Shown: positions 32,059 through 42,254, counted from the first letter of the stretch. The stretch: DNA of 64,000 nt from Paraburkholderia phosphatilytica (GCF_003443895.1 NZ_QQOA01000024.1:56785-120784); one strand, 5' to 3'. Numbers and translations: made by a program. The notes: generated from the sequence alone by a model not told the origin.

Positions 32059-32667
32059 GTGAGTTGCCCCATGTCATCGAACCAGGACGCCATATCCCGT
32101 AGAGACGTCAGTTCGCGTAGCACCGACGCGGACGATGCCGCCTTGCTGGCGCGCATCGCCGCGGGGGACAAGGCCGCGCTCGCTGTGCTGTACCGTCAAT
32201 ATCATCATCGCCTCGTTCGGTTTTTAGGTCGTTTCACGCGGCGCGACGACATGATCGAAGAAGTGATCAACGATACCTTCCTGATCGTGTGGCGCAAGGC
32301 GACGGAATTTCGCGGCCAGTCGCGCATGTCGACCTGGCTGATGGGCATTGCCTACCGGGTCACGCTGAAGGCGCTGCGTGACGGCGGTCCGCTCACCGAA
32401 CCGCTTGCTTCGGACTACGAGGGCGCGTGCGTGGATCCGTACGCGGACCACGAGTTGTCCGACTGGGTGACGAAAGGGCTCGTGCGCCTGTCGGCGGAAC
32501 AGCGTCTTGTGATGGAGATGGCGTACGTGATGGGTCACTCGCTCGAAGAAATCGCCGCGATGACCGATTCGCCGCTAAGCACGGTGAAGGCCAGAATGTT
32601 TCATGCACGCGTCAAGCTTCGCAACCTGATGCCGACGCTTGCCGGTGTAACCGAGGGACCGCAATGA
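32059..32667 (+). CDS. ECF-family RNA polymerase sigma factor (module B)
   Basis: The GTG at 32059 has GAGGTGG just upstream; an ATG at 32071 is the alternative. The protein has 202 residues, with region 2 (YHHRLVRFLGRFTRRDDMIEEVINDTFLIVW, then STWLMGIAYRV) and region 4 (LVRLSAEQRLVMEMAYVMGHSLEEIAAMTDSPLSTVKARMF). It is a close paralogue of the module A protein. Its stop overlaps the anti-sigma start by ATGA. Confidence 0.95.
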   Translation: MSCPMSSNQDAISRRDVSSRSTDADDAALLARIAAGDKAALAVLYRQYHHRLVRFLGRFTRRDDMIEEVINDTFLIVWRKATEFRGQSRMSTWLMGIAYRVTLKALRDGGPLTEPLASDYEGACVDPYADHELSDWVTKGLVRLSAEQRLVMEMAYVMGHSLEEIAAMTDSPLSTVKARMFHARVKLRNLMPTLAGVTEGPQ

Positions 32668-33344
32668 ATCAGACCGTCGATCTTGAACGCGCGCACCTGC
32701 GCACGTGGGAACTGTTGCCCTGGATTGTAAATGGTAGCGCAACCGATGCCGAGCGCGTGGAAGTGGACCGGCACGTGATGGCCTGCGAACGCTGCCGCGC
32801 CGAACTTGTGCTGCAGACGCAGCTATACGGTGCGATGAACGCGAATACGGTGCCGGGTCCCGACGTGGAGACAGGCCTTGCGCGTTTGTGGCAACAGATC
32901 GACGCGGCCGACCGGCAACCCGACGAAGATACGCCGGTGGGGGCGCCGGCAGCGCGGGGGGCGTCCGGGCGTTGGTGGGCGGCGGTCGCGTGTGCGCTGG
33001 GCGCGGTGGTGCTTGTGCAGACCGGCGGCCTTGCGGTGCTCACGGCGCAATCCACGCACGACTCGCCGGCGCGGTACCGCACGCTGTCCGCACAGCCCTC
33101 GGATGCGTCGGCACGCGCGACGATCCGGCTCGTCGTCGACCGGTCGATGTCGGTGGGCGAATTGCAGGGACTGCTGGCGTCGCTACATCTGCAGATCGTC
33201 GCGGGTCCTGGCGACAGCGGCGTCTATTCGCTGAGCCCGACTTCAGCACAGGCGTCTGGCAATGTGGCGGATCAGGTTGATGCGCTGCGCACCGCGTCCG
33301 GTGTGCGATTTGCGGAACCCGTTGAGCATGGCGGGGCTTCATGA
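32664..33344 (+). CDS. Zinc-finger-type anti-sigma factor (module B, intact)
   Basis: This 226-residue membrane protein starts MNQTVDLERAHLRTWELLPWIVNG. A zf-HC2-type anti-sigma domain (RHVMACERCRAELVLQTQL near 34-52) is followed by a membrane span (about 115-132) and a periplasmic domain with LVVDRSMSVGELQGLLASLHLQIVAG and VDALRTASGVRFAEPVE. It should hold the module B sigma at the membrane until a signal comes. The module A copy is cut before the periplasmic part. Confidence 0.9.
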   Translation: MNQTVDLERAHLRTWELLPWIVNGSATDAERVEVDRHVMACERCRAELVLQTQLYGAMNANTVPGPDVETGLARLWQQIDAADRQPDEDTPVGAPAARGASGRWWAAVACALGAVVLVQTGGLAVLTAQSTHDSPARYRTLSAQPSDASARATIRLVVDRSMSVGELQGLLASLHLQIVAGPGDSGVYSLSPTSAQASGNVADQVDALRTASGVRFAEPVEHGGAS

Positions 33345-33390
33345 GCAGGAGCAGGACAGTCTGGGGCATGTGACCGTGCATAGGATTGCA

Positions 33391-34620
33391 ATGAAGCGTA
33401 ATCTGTTTGCGAGAACGTCTCCAGGAAGCCGTTTCGTCGTCGGCGGGGCAGTCGCGCTTACACCTATTCTGATGCTGTGCTGCTGGCTGCTCGTCCATCA
33501 GTGGCTCGTCTACGTCGCCGCGAACCACGCGATACGCGGCTTCGACGCGTTCCGCGCGGCGCTGCTCGCGATGGAACAGGTGTCTGCCGAGCGTGGTCCG
33601 ATGAATGGCGTGCTCGGTGAAGATGTGCCGATTCCGCTGACGAGAGCGGTGTTGCTCGAGGTGGCTCGCCGACGCAGCGACGCCCGCATCGCGCAACTGC
33701 TCGAGACGCTGCGCGACGAGTCGTCGCCCACCCGCGACGAAAACGTCGATCTGGTCATGAAGCTCCAGGCCGATCTGGCGTCGGCGCGCGACAACGTGGA
33801 CCGGCTCGTCGCGCTACCGCGCTCGTGGCGTGGCGATCAGGCCACGCAGAGCGCGGTGAACCGGATGATCAACCTGATTCCAGAGTTTCTGCCGGTGGTG
33901 ATCACAGAAATGTCGATAGCCACGAAAGGCGATCCGGACGTGTTCGACACGATGCTGGTCGCGAAGCTGACCGCGGACCTGCGCGAGCAGGCGGGGCAGC
34001 TCGGTTCACGCTTCACCAGCGCGCTCGCGATGCGCCGTGCGCTGACGAGCGATGAGCTACTCGCGATCGAGCTCTCGCGCGGCCGCATCGAGCAGCTGCG
34101 CGCGCTGATCGACCTGCGCATGCTCGATCATCCGGCACTGACGGCCGAAGCCTTCGCGACGATGAGTTCACGTTACTTCGGCGACGGCGAACGCTATGTC
34201 ACGAACATTCGCGAACTGGCGAGCCGGCCGGGCGGCGTGAACGTGACAACCGGCCAGTTCGCCGAAGAATACGTACCGACGATGGGGTCGATCACGCAGT
34301 TGCGCGATGTGCTGTTCGACGAAACCGAAGGCAAGCTTGCGCGCCATCTGCACGCGTCGATGCTGGCGCTCGCGGGTGCGATTGTCGCGGTGGTAGTAGT
34401 GCTCCTTGCGCTCGCCTGGATGATCCGGATGTTCGGCCGCGAAGTGGTGCGGCCGTTCGCGGGACCGGGCGACATGCACGATCGCACGCAGCTATTCCGG
34501 TACGCGGACCATACACGCCACAACGCGAAACTCATGGATCGCGATTGTGTGGCAGCAGATGCCCATCGCGCGGAAGGTGGCTTGTCCGGGACAACGATGA
34601 CGGAGAGCAGGACGCCTTGA
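33391..34620 (+). CDS. Two-span membrane sensor protein lacking an output domain
   Basis: The start ATG at 33391 (MKRNLFARTSPGSRF) gives 409 residues. The first span is at about 17-45; a large periplasmic helical sensor region follows (RGFDAFRAALLAMEQVSAERGPMNGVLGED, then RRALTSDELLAIELSRGRIEQL), like nitrate-sensing-type domains. The second span is at about 325-350 (LALAGAIVAVVVVLLALAWMI). Only about 55 residues remain after it, with no kinase, GGDEF or chemotaxis domain. It may be a truncated sensor kinase or a co-sensor for the anti-sigma, which ends 46 bases upstream. Confidence 0.7.
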   Translation: MKRNLFARTSPGSRFVVGGAVALTPILMLCCWLLVHQWLVYVAANHAIRGFDAFRAALLAMEQVSAERGPMNGVLGEDVPIPLTRAVLLEVARRRSDARIAQLLETLRDESSPTRDENVDLVMKLQADLASARDNVDRLVALPRSWRGDQATQSAVNRMINLIPEFLPVVITEMSIATKGDPDVFDTMLVAKLTADLREQAGQLGSRFTSALAMRRALTSDELLAIELSRGRIEQLRALIDLRMLDHPALTAEAFATMSSRYFGDGERYVTNIRELASRPGGVNVTTGQFAEEYVPTMGSITQLRDVLFDETEGKLARHLHASMLALAGAIVAVVVVLLALAWMIRMFGREVVRPFAGPGDMHDRTQLFRYADHTRHNAKLMDRDCVAADAHRAEGGLSGTTMTESRTP

Positions 34621-34628
34621 TCCGAAGT

Positions 34629-36026
34629 TCAGCGCTGCGCCTGCTGTTCGCCCTCCGTGCAGGTACGATGCATCGCGGTCATCGCGCGGCACACGTTGAT
34701 CATCCGCGCGTGCCATTTCGTCGCACCGCTGGTCTGTTCGAGAACCATGTCGACGTCGTGCGCACTGACATGCGGCTGGACCCCGACCAGCAATGCCGCC
34801 GTCGCCGCGACATAGGCGGTGGCGAACGACGATCCCGACACGAAATCGTAGTGGCCGCCCGGCGTGAGGGTCAGGACGTTGTGCCCCGGCGCGTAGAGTA
34901 CGCGGTCGCCGGGGTTGTCGGCCGGTGCGCCCGCATCCGGCGCGGGCTCCGCCGCAATCACGCCGGGGATGCCGACCGGGAAGGCGTTCAGGTCGCCGTC
35001 GGGCTGAACAGCGCCCACGACGATCACGCCTCGCTTCACCAGCAGTGCGACCAGTTCCGTCAGCAGTGGGTCCGGTGGGCCGCCCAGGCTCAGGTTAACG
35101 ACCTGCGCGTGACTTTCGAGTGCGGCCTGCAAGGCTTCCGCGAGCGTGAACGTATGGCAGACGGCCGACTGATCCGGACCATTCTGTTGCCAACATGCTT
35201 TGATCGCGACGATCTTCGCGCGAGGCGCGACGCCTTCGATGCTGCGTGCGGGATCGATCATGCTGCCCGCATGATCGGCGGCGATGATGCCGGCCACCTC
35301 GGTGCCATGCCGGTCCTGATTGAACTGCTCCCAGTCGTCATCGACAAAATTGCGCGTCGACGCGATGCGATCACGCAGATCCGGATGCGTCGTGTCGATG
35401 CCGGTGTCGATCACGGCGATCTTGATCGAATCGCCCCGCGTGATCTTCTGCGCGGCCTCGGCGCCAATCTCGCGGAAGCCCTGTTGCAGCGCCACGTATC
35501 CGGCCCTTGCGGGCGGAAGCTCGCCGAGCGTGCGGAACGTGCGCAGCGGTTCCGCGAGGTTCACGCGCGAATCGGCCGCGAGCTTCGCGACGACTCCGCT
35601 GCGCGGCGCGTCGCCGACGATCTCGAGCATCGCGCAGTGCACGTTGAGCGATGGAATCGGCCACGCCGACACTTCACGCAAGCCGTATTGCCGCGCAAGC
35701 GCCGTCACCGTCGCTCGTGCGCTGCCGCCGGCGGAGTAGCCGCTCGCGGCTCCGTAGCCGCGAGCGGTTGAGCCGGCACGCAGCATCAGCGTCTCCGGCG
35801 GATTCGCCACCGCGACGATGATCATTCGCTCCGGATGTGCCGAGCTTGCGCGCGTCATGCTGGCGGGATCGTCCGCGGGGGGCAGCAGGCCGCAGCCGGA
35901 TAGCGCGCAGCTGGTGACGACAATCAGCCCGAACGCGAGCGACGGCAGCCGCGCGCGCCGGAACGCCATGCGTCGTGCGGCGCGTTCGGTGCGAGGGTGG
36001 CTGGCGGTCGGCGTGGCTCTCATCAT
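34629..36026 (-). CDS. S8 subtilisin-like serine protease lipoprotein
   Basis: This 465-residue protein has a signal with lipobox near Cys45 and a propeptide-like region (about 64-170). The S8 catalytic domain has Asp207 (AVIDTGIDTTH), His240 (DRHGTEVAG) and Ser400 (SGSSFATAYVA), with the oxyanion region near Asn311 (NLSLGG). It is a likely exported subtilase of the cell envelope. The start may be ATG at codon 20 instead. It lies convergent with the sensor gene in module B. The module A lipoprotein equals its propeptide part. Confidence 0.92.
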   Translation of the reverse strand: MMRATPTASHPRTERAARRMAFRRARLPSLAFGLIVVTSCALSGCGLLPPADDPASMTRASSAHPERMIIVAVANPPETLMLRAGSTARGYGAASGYSAGGSARATVTALARQYGLREVSAWPIPSLNVHCAMLEIVGDAPRSGVVAKLAADSRVNLAEPLRTFRTLGELPPARAGYVALQQGFREIGAEAAQKITRGDSIKIAVIDTGIDTTHPDLRDRIASTRNFVDDDWEQFNQDRHGTEVAGIIAADHAGSMIDPARSIEGVAPRAKIVAIKACWQQNGPDQSAVCHTFTLAEALQAALESHAQVVNLSLGGPPDPLLTELVALLVKRGVIVVGAVQPDGDLNAFPVGIPGVIAAEPAPDAGAPADNPGDRVLYAPGHNVLTLTPGGHYDFVSGSSFATAYVAATAALLVGVQPHVSAHDVDMVLEQTSGATKWHARMINVCRAMTAMHRTCTEGEQQAQR

Positions 36027-36074
36027 GAACGATTCATCGATAGCGGAACGAGGGTGCTGCTGTCGGCGTGCCGT

Positions 36075-36833
36075 TCAGAAGTGCCAGATTGCGTCGGCGA
36101 TCCAGCGATTGACGAGTGTATTGCCCATCCATGCCTTGACCCCCGCGGGCGCGTGTGTTGCCACGTACATCACGTCGAACTGCATCGCACGATACTGCCA
36201 GGTCAGACCGGCGTTGCCATAGACATAGCCCGCGCCCAGTTCGGCGCTCACGTCGTAGTAACCGATGCCGGCCATCGCCGAAAAGCCGTGTATGAGCGGC
36301 AGACGTCCCGTCAGGTCGTACGCCATCGCCCACGATCTACGCAACGGACCGAAGCCGGTGTTCGGCGAGAACGCCACCGACAGATACAGTTCGTCGTGCC
36401 ATCCGGCGGTCAGTACGGCTTCGTCATAGTCATCGCGATAGCCGAGCCGGATGTGCGCGAAACGGTAGTCCGAGAGCATTGCCTGCGTACTCCAGTCGCT
36501 GCCGAAGCGCCATACGTAGCCTGCATCGGTGACGGCTTCCACGCCCGTCAGCGAATCGCCCGCCATCCGCACCGATGCGGCCGAGACGCCTGCAAACAGA
36601 CCGCCGTCCGGATACCAGTTGGCGGCCGCATGCACCGACGGCTGCTGATAGCTGAGGTCGAGGCCACGCGAGACGTTGTCGGTCGCGGCACCGAGTTCGA
36701 ACTGCCAGTCGTCGAACGCGGCCGCGGGTTTTGGCCATACGACGACGCACGCTAGAACGAGTCGCGACGCCGCACGCCACGCTTCGCCGCGCCTTGTTCC
36801 TGTCAACGCTAGGTCAGGTCTTGACTTCATCTT
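36075..36833 (-). CDS. Outer-membrane beta-barrel protein, TorF-like porin family
   Basis: The start at 36833 (MKSRPDLALTG) is preferred over the ATG at 36899, giving 252 residues. A signal peptide ends near the AAAF site, at about residue 40. The rest shows alternating strands with ATDNVSRGLDLSYQQPSVHAAANW, typical of the TorF/gcw_chp family, and ends in Phe as outer-membrane proteins do. It lies upstream of the protease gene on the same strand, with a gap of 48 bases. Role unknown; it may be an envelope target or export route for module B. Confidence 0.8.
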   Translation of the reverse strand, partial: KMKSRPDLALTGTRRGEAWRAASRLVLACVVVWPKPAAAFDDWQFELGAATDNVSRGLDLSYQQPSVHAAANWYPDGGLFAGVSAASVRMAGDSLTGVEAVTDAGYVWRFGSDWSTQAMLSDYRFAHIRLGYRDDYDEAVLTAGWHDELYLSVAFSPNTGFGPLRRSWAMAYDLTGRLPLIHGFSAMAGIGYYDVSAELGAGYVYGNAGLTWQYRAMQFDVMYVATHAPAGVKAWMGNTLVNRWIADAIWHF

Positions 36834-37123
36834 GCTGGCGGTCGAGATCGGCATGCAGCATGGGGCAATCGGTACCGGGATGAGCGACAGGTGACCCATG
36901 CCCGGTGAATGATGTTTGATGCGATGCTAAACGGAACTAATCACGGTGTCTGTCAGGATTGCAAAGCTGTTTGTGTCAGGATTTCCTGAATATAGATGGC
37001 CGGTTCGAATGTGACGCCTCGATGAGCGTCGTCCGATGTTCTATCAGCCATTTGACGACCAGCACTCACTGGCGGGACGTTGGTGTGACACCGCTCGCGC
37101 ACGGCAACGATGAGGCAGAACGT

Positions 37124-37148
37124 TTCGTTCGCGTGGCGGGATTTTCAC
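37124..37148 (+). promoter_or_regulatory. Imperfect PIP box upstream of the giant gene
   Basis: TTCGT (37124-37128), 15 bases, TTCAC (37144-37148): one mismatch from the consensus. I see no clean -10 at the usual distance (a CAATGT lies at 34 bases). It may drive 37221, but this is weak. The remainder of 36834-37220 shows no gene. Confidence 0.3.
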
Positions 37149-37220
37149 CGCTAACCGCCGCCACGAGTGGAACCCAATGCTTCAATGTCCGCAACTTCTC
37201 TGATAGTTGCGAGGCATCCG

Positions 37221-40200
37221 ATGGCCAGGTTCACGTTGTCGCTTCCCATACTGCGCCGTTCGAACGCACCGGCCAGCCATCCGTCTGCACCCGCAACGGG
37301 CGCGGTGCAGCCGCGTCCCGCGGAGGGCCGCAGACATGGGCGCACGGTGAGCCCGATGCTCGGCGAGATCAGCGCGCAGGCCCGCGAAACGCAAGTCGCG
37401 GGGCCGGCGGCGCCGCGCAACGCGGCGCCGCTCGCAACCCGGCGCGCAGGCAAGGCGCCGATGCAGGAGCCGGGCACGATGACGCTCGCAGACCTGTTCG
37501 CACGCTCTGAGCGGATGGACCCAGAGCACGTCGCATCGAGTTCCGGAACGAAACCGATAGTCGAAGTGACGAACGATGATGCGGCCGCGTCGACTTCCGC
37601 CGCTGCTCAGGCGGACACGGGCTACACGCCATGGCGGGGCCGCGGCGGCTGGGGCATGTCGGTGCTGCGTAGTCTGGGGCATGAATCGCCGGACGAAATG
37701 GCGAGTCCTGAACAACTGGTTGGGTCCGAGTACGGCTCCGCGCACGAGTCGCTGCGTGGCTCGCTGCACGGGTCGGAGCATGAGCCGCCACATGGCTCGG
37801 TGCAACAGTCGGGCCCAGGGTCAGTGCAAGACTCGCTGCGCGAACCGGAGATGGCGCCCGAGCCGGTCTTCACTTCGCGCTTTGAAGGCGGCGAGTTCAC
37901 GCTGGCGGAAGCCCGCGTGCCGGAAGATGGCGATGCGAAGGCCGCCGTGTTGCTCGCGCAACTGGCGAGCGTCCCGCTAACGGGCGATGCAGGCGGGGAT
38001 CACGCCGCCCACGAGCAATCCTCGCGCACTCGCGGTCCGCTCGAACTCGGCCGCGCGATCGCAGGCGGCGACGCCCTTGCGCTCGCGACGCTCACGCAGC
38101 TCGTCAGGCACGCGCATCAGGCCGCGCGTGCTGCAGCCGACACCGCGGCCGGGGGCGGCATGGCGGGGCTCGTCGCCAGCGGACGCGACGCGGGAGAGAT
38201 GACGACCCATCTTGAAGCCGCGGGCGACCATTTCGACGCACTGGAACTCGCACTCAATTTCGCGGATGACGAAGCCGACGGCGTCGCCGTGGCGCGCATC
38301 CAGCTCGACGCCGCGCGTGCCGCAATCGCCACCGTTCGAGCGGACTTCGCGCATTGCGCCGTCCAGTGCGCGATCGACGAACACCGTCTGCTGCCGGAAG
38401 CCGCGGTGCTCGGCGAACTGGCGATGCTGGGTACGCTGCGTCCCGTGACCTTCGAAGCCGCGCATGCCGATCACGACGGCCTCGCACAACTGGCGACGCG
38501 CATGTCGCGCGATCTGCGCACGATGATGACGTCATCGCTCGATAGCGATCACGCGACTGTCGGCGCATTCGGCACACGCGAAAGCGAAGCGCCCGGCGTG
38601 TCGACGCTTCTTGGTGACGCCGCGGCGCGCGTGGCCGAACTGCGTGCCGCGTGCCCGCCGGGTGCGCCCGCACAATCTGCACTGGCGCAACTCGCCGACG
38701 CCATTCGCGCCACCCGGAGCTGGATCGACAACGGTCACGTCGACGGAGCCCAACCGCGCGCGACGGCCCGCATCCTGCCGACCGATCTGCAGGCGGCCGT
38801 CGCACCCGTCGTCGCGACGACACCTGAAGCGGTGACCGCGCGCATGGCGGAAATCGACCGTCAGCGAGCCGCGCTGGGCGAGCTGCCGAACCTGCTCGCG
38901 CGCGGACGTGCCGAGCTCGCGCCAAACGAATCGCCGGCCGAGCGCGACCGCGCACTCAACGATTCGATCACGGAGACGATCGGTCTTTCGTTCGGGCCGC
39001 ACACGCCGGTCGATACGCGCATCGAGCTCGCGCGTGTGGCGATGCACTTTACCGTTGGTGACGGCGCGGAACGACTGCGCGTCGCGCGCAAGCTCACCAG
39101 CGCCGCGTTGGGGATCGAGCGGCCGTGCGCCGACGACGTGTTGCAGACACTCGGTGAGGCGGGCAGCGGGGTGCGCGTTATCGCGCTGTACGACCGGTTG
39201 GGCGACGTCATGGCGGGGATGTCGCCGGGCGAGGCGCAGCGCTTCGCGCAGACGTTCGACGAAACATGGTCCGTCGCGATCAACCCGCGTCAGGTGAGTT
39301 CGGTGCAGCACGCGGCGGAAGCGATCGCGACCGGGCGCCGTCCCGAGCAATACGCTGCCGACCGGGCCGTGCACCTGCCGGACGATCCCGCGTGGCTCGG
39401 TAGCAGCCGGCAACGCGCGACCGTCGTGCGCGACTACCTCAACCAGTGTAGCGGGCGACGCGCGTGCGGCAGCCTTTTGGCGACGGACGGACACGTCGAC
39501 AATCGCGGCCCGTTCCGGCAGATTCTCGCGCTCGCGTCGAACATGGACGGCCTGCGCGGGCACCGCCATCATCTGGTGGCGTTCGCCAAAGAGCTGTTCG
39601 CGGAAGACGCCGGACGGATCGCCATCGGCTCGCGGCCAGCGGTGGATTCCGCGCAGCGTTACGAACTGCTGCATGCGATGGTCGCGCAGTTGCCGCGTGT
39701 TGGCAGCGCATCCGGCGACAGGCAGACGGTGGCCGACGTGATGTCGCTGATCCTGCAGCAGCTCGAGAAGCCTCAGCTGAATAGCCGTCACAAGTCGAGG
39801 CTCGCAAAAGACCTGATCGACATCGCCGGCCATCTCGCGACGAGCCGCTACAGCGGCAGCGATGCGCAACAGTCGCACGCGCTCGATGCGGTGCGCGCCG
39901 GTCTCAAGCATCTGCGCGGCGCTTCTCTCGCATCGCTGCTGAAGCAGCTGATCGCGTCGAGCGAAGACTTGAGCGACGCCCGCAGCGCGCACGTTGACAT
40001 GCCGCGCACGCGCGGGCAAAAGCGCAGCCGGATGTGGTCGACCGTGGTGCCGCCGTTCGCGGCAGTTTCTGCTGCGGGCTTCGCATGGTCGGCCGTGACG
40101 GGGCGCGCGAGTCCGCGCAGCCAAGCGTTGCGCGTCGCACTGGAGGCGATCGAGCGCGACATCGCACACTGCCAGAAAGAGGGAGTCGCGCAGAGCGCCG

Positions 40201-42254
40201 CGTTTCGACCGATCTATCGGGAGATGCTGCAGTCCGTGCTGGCCGGCGTGGGGCAGGCGGACGCGAAGCTGGACGAGGCGCCGCGCGCACGGTTGCTGTC
40301 GAGTGTCGTCCAGGGCACGCTGCCCGCCGAGATCGATGTGCCGCAGCGCAATCAGATCCTCGCGGATGTTGTGGGTGACGATCCCGCGATGCGCGCGACG
40401 CTGGTCCGCACGCTCGTGAGTGCCGTGCAGGACCGCAAGGCGCCCGCGAACACGCCGCTGGGGCGGATTCATGCCGCGCGCTATCTGCAAAACCTGATCG
40501 CGGCATTCGGCAGCGACTTGCGGCCCGCGGATCTCCAGGCCGCGCGCGCCGCGATCGACCGCGCGACGCTCAGCAAATCCGCCGACTGGACGGACGCGCA
40601 GCAGATGTCCGTCCTGCTTACGATGGCGCGCGAATCGCAGCGCGATGGCGTGCCGGTGCGGCCGGAGGCGGCGCGCGCTGTGGCCGTTGCGCTGGCCGCG
40701 ACGTTGCGTCCCGCGCCAACTGTGACCGGCGCGCGCGAAATCGCGTCACATGCGGCCGACGTCGTCAGGCTGTACCCGTTCTTCGATGCGCCTTCGCGCA
40801 ACCGGCTGCACACGGCGCTAGCCGGCATCGCACCGGAGCAGCCCGAGGAGCGGGGGCCGGCGACGCGTAATCAGTTGCCGCTCCTGAACCTCGCAATGAG
40901 CATGGCGCACTTCACCGGCGACGCGGGAGACGCGGCGGAGCTCGCGCAGCTGCTGCGCCAGGTCTGGCCGCGCCTGAACGCAACGAACCAGCAGGCCGCG
41001 CTGCACAACATGTTCGACGCCTACGACGAGGCTACACCAGCTGGCCGCGACGCGGTGCTCGCAGTCGTGGTGGGACTCGACGATGGCGGCCAGTTCGCGA
41101 GCGCCGCGATCCGGCTGGTGGAGAGCGCGTTCCCGGAAGGCACGCAGACGGGCATGCCGGATCGCGCGGAACAGCAGCGTGTCGTCGATACCGTGCTGAA
41201 CCGGATGGCGACGCTCGACGGCGAGCATACTTCGGAGCTCGCAAGCAATCTCGTGCGTGGCGGCAGCCACGTGCCACAGGCGCTGATCGACGGCTTCGTC
41301 GAAAGCGCGGCGAAGCTTGCACCCCGCACGCTGGCCGAAGTGCTGAGCGCGGAACTACAACGCGTCGGTACATTGTCGGTAGCGCAGGTAGCCGACGTGG
41401 TGGCGAACTGGCGCGACATCGCGGACCGGATGGCGCCGGACGCGCCGCAGCGCGACGCATTGTGGCTCTACGCCGACATCGCGTCGCAAGGGTATCTGGG
41501 CGCGCAGACACGGCACGATGCGGACGGCGAAGGCGTCGCGGTGTCGGCCGAAGCGGCAGGGCAGCTGCTCGCGGCGCTGCCCTCGTTCACGGACAGCATG
41601 CAGGCGGTGGTCTTGCGGCACATCGCAGGCGAAAGCGCGCCGGAGGACGTGCGGAAATCGGTTGTCGGAGACCTCTTCCGCGATTTCGCGAAAGCTGAAC
41701 CCGCGCGGCGCCATCTCGCGATCGAACTCGGCGGTACGACAGCGATCGGGCGAGGCATGGAGGCGCTGGCAGCGCGGTTCGGAACGCCCGATCTGCACGA
41801 TGGCCGGGCCAACGGCTGGTGGGATCTGGAGCAGCCGTTCATTGCCGCGGGTGGTCCGGACGGCACGCTGAAGACGCTCGGTTCCGCTTTGCGCTCGCCC
41901 GGCCGCCGGCCGCAGGAAGTCGGGGTCGTGCTCGAGGCGATCGCCGCGCGCTTCCAGGAACTGCCGCTGCGCTTTCGAGAACAGTTCGCGGTGCTCCTCG
42001 AGGAGCACGGCATGCAATTGCCGCCGCTGTTGCGCCGGCGCGTGATCGATACGCTCGCCATCGCGAATCCGTCGCTCGCGCAGGAGGACGAGTTCTCCGC
42101 GATCGGACGCGAACTACTGCAACGTCATGCTGCGGACGGCTCGAATGGACTTGCGAATGCTCGATTGCGCGGCATGAAAATAAACAATGCAGAAGGCGCT
42201 ATCGTGCATCTGCGCGAAAGCCGGTTGACGGTGTTGGCAAACAATTCGGCGTGA
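37221..42254 (+). CDS. Very large helical-repeat protein, candidate T3SS effector
   Basis: The ATG at 37221 (MARFTLSLPILRRSNA) has a GAGG site; a GTG at 37167 is the longer option. It gives 1677 residues. The first 220 or so are disordered, rich in Pro, Ala, Ser and Arg, with a run of Ser-Glu-His-Gly-type repeats near 175-210. The rest is almost all Ala/Leu/Arg-rich helix, with ARM/HEAT-like spacing in places. I see no catalytic motif. Very large Ala-rich helical effectors are known in plant pathogens (RipS/SKWP, XopAD type), but I cannot show homology. It is also possible that it is a surface or toxin-like protein. Confidence 0.7.
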   Translation: MARFTLSLPILRRSNAPASHPSAPATGAVQPRPAEGRRHGRTVSPMLGEISAQARETQVAGPAAPRNAAPLATRRAGKAPMQEPGTMTLADLFARSERMDPEHVASSSGTKPIVEVTNDDAAASTSAAAQADTGYTPWRGRGGWGMSVLRSLGHESPDEMASPEQLVGSEYGSAHESLRGSLHGSEHEPPHGSVQQSGPGSVQDSLREPEMAPEPVFTSRFEGGEFTLAEARVPEDGDAKAAVLLAQLASVPLTGDAGGDHAAHEQSSRTRGPLELGRAIAGGDALALATLTQLVRHAHQAARAAADTAAGGGMAGLVASGRDAGEMTTHLEAAGDHFDALELALNFADDEADGVAVARIQLDAARAAIATVRADFAHCAVQCAIDEHRLLPEAAVLGELAMLGTLRPVTFEAAHADHDGLAQLATRMSRDLRTMMTSSLDSDHATVGAFGTRESEAPGVSTLLGDAAARVAELRAACPPGAPAQSALAQLADAIRATRSWIDNGHVDGAQPRATARILPTDLQAAVAPVVATTPEAVTARMAEIDRQRAALGELPNLLARGRAELAPNESPAERDRALNDSITETIGLSFGPHTPVDTRIELARVAMHFTVGDGAERLRVARKLTSAALGIERPCADDVLQTLGEAGSGVRVIALYDRLGDVMAGMSPGEAQRFAQTFDETWSVAINPRQVSSVQHAAEAIATGRRPEQYAADRAVHLPDDPAWLGSSRQRATVVRDYLNQCSGRRACGSLLATDGHVDNRGPFRQILALASNMDGLRGHRHHLVAFAKELFAEDAGRIAIGSRPAVDSAQRYELLHAMVAQLPRVGSASGDRQTVADVMSLILQQLEKPQLNSRHKSRLAKDLIDIAGHLATSRYSGSDAQQSHALDAVRAGLKHLRGASLASLLKQLIASSEDLSDARSAHVDMPRTRGQKRSRMWSTVVPPFAAVSAAGFAWSAVTGRASPRSQALRVALEAIERDIAHCQKEGVAQSAAFRPIYREMLQSVLAGVGQADAKLDEAPRARLLSSVVQGTLPAEIDVPQRNQILADVVGDDPAMRATLVRTLVSAVQDRKAPANTPLGRIHAARYLQNLIAAFGSDLRPADLQAARAAIDRATLSKSADWTDAQQMSVLLTMARESQRDGVPVRPEAARAVAVALAATLRPAPTVTGAREIASHAADVVRLYPFFDAPSRNRLHTALAGIAPEQPEERGPATRNQLPLLNLAMSMAHFTGDAGDAAELAQLLRQVWPRLNATNQQAALHNMFDAYDEATPAGRDAVLAVVVGLDDGGQFASAAIRLVESAFPEGTQTGMPDRAEQQRVVDTVLNRMATLDGEHTSELASNLVRGGSHVPQALIDGFVESAAKLAPRTLAEVLSAELQRVGTLSVAQVADVVANWRDIADRMAPDAPQRDALWLYADIASQGYLGAQTRHDADGEGVAVSAEAAGQLLAALPSFTDSMQAVVLRHIAGESAPEDVRKSVVGDLFRDFAKAEPARRHLAIELGGTTAIGRGMEALAARFGTPDLHDGRANGWWDLEQPFIAAGGPDGTLKTLGSALRSPGRRPQEVGVVLEAIAARFQELPLRFREQFAVLLEEHGMQLPPLLRRRVIDTLAIANPSLAQEDEFSAIGRELLQRHAADGSNGLANARLRGMKINNAEGAIVHLRESRLTVLANNSA

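Noticed and set aside
38532..40490. 652-codon minus-strand frame inside the giant gene
   Set aside because: Arg/His/Gln-rich antisense translation with no start context; the plus-strand frame is open for 1677 codons.
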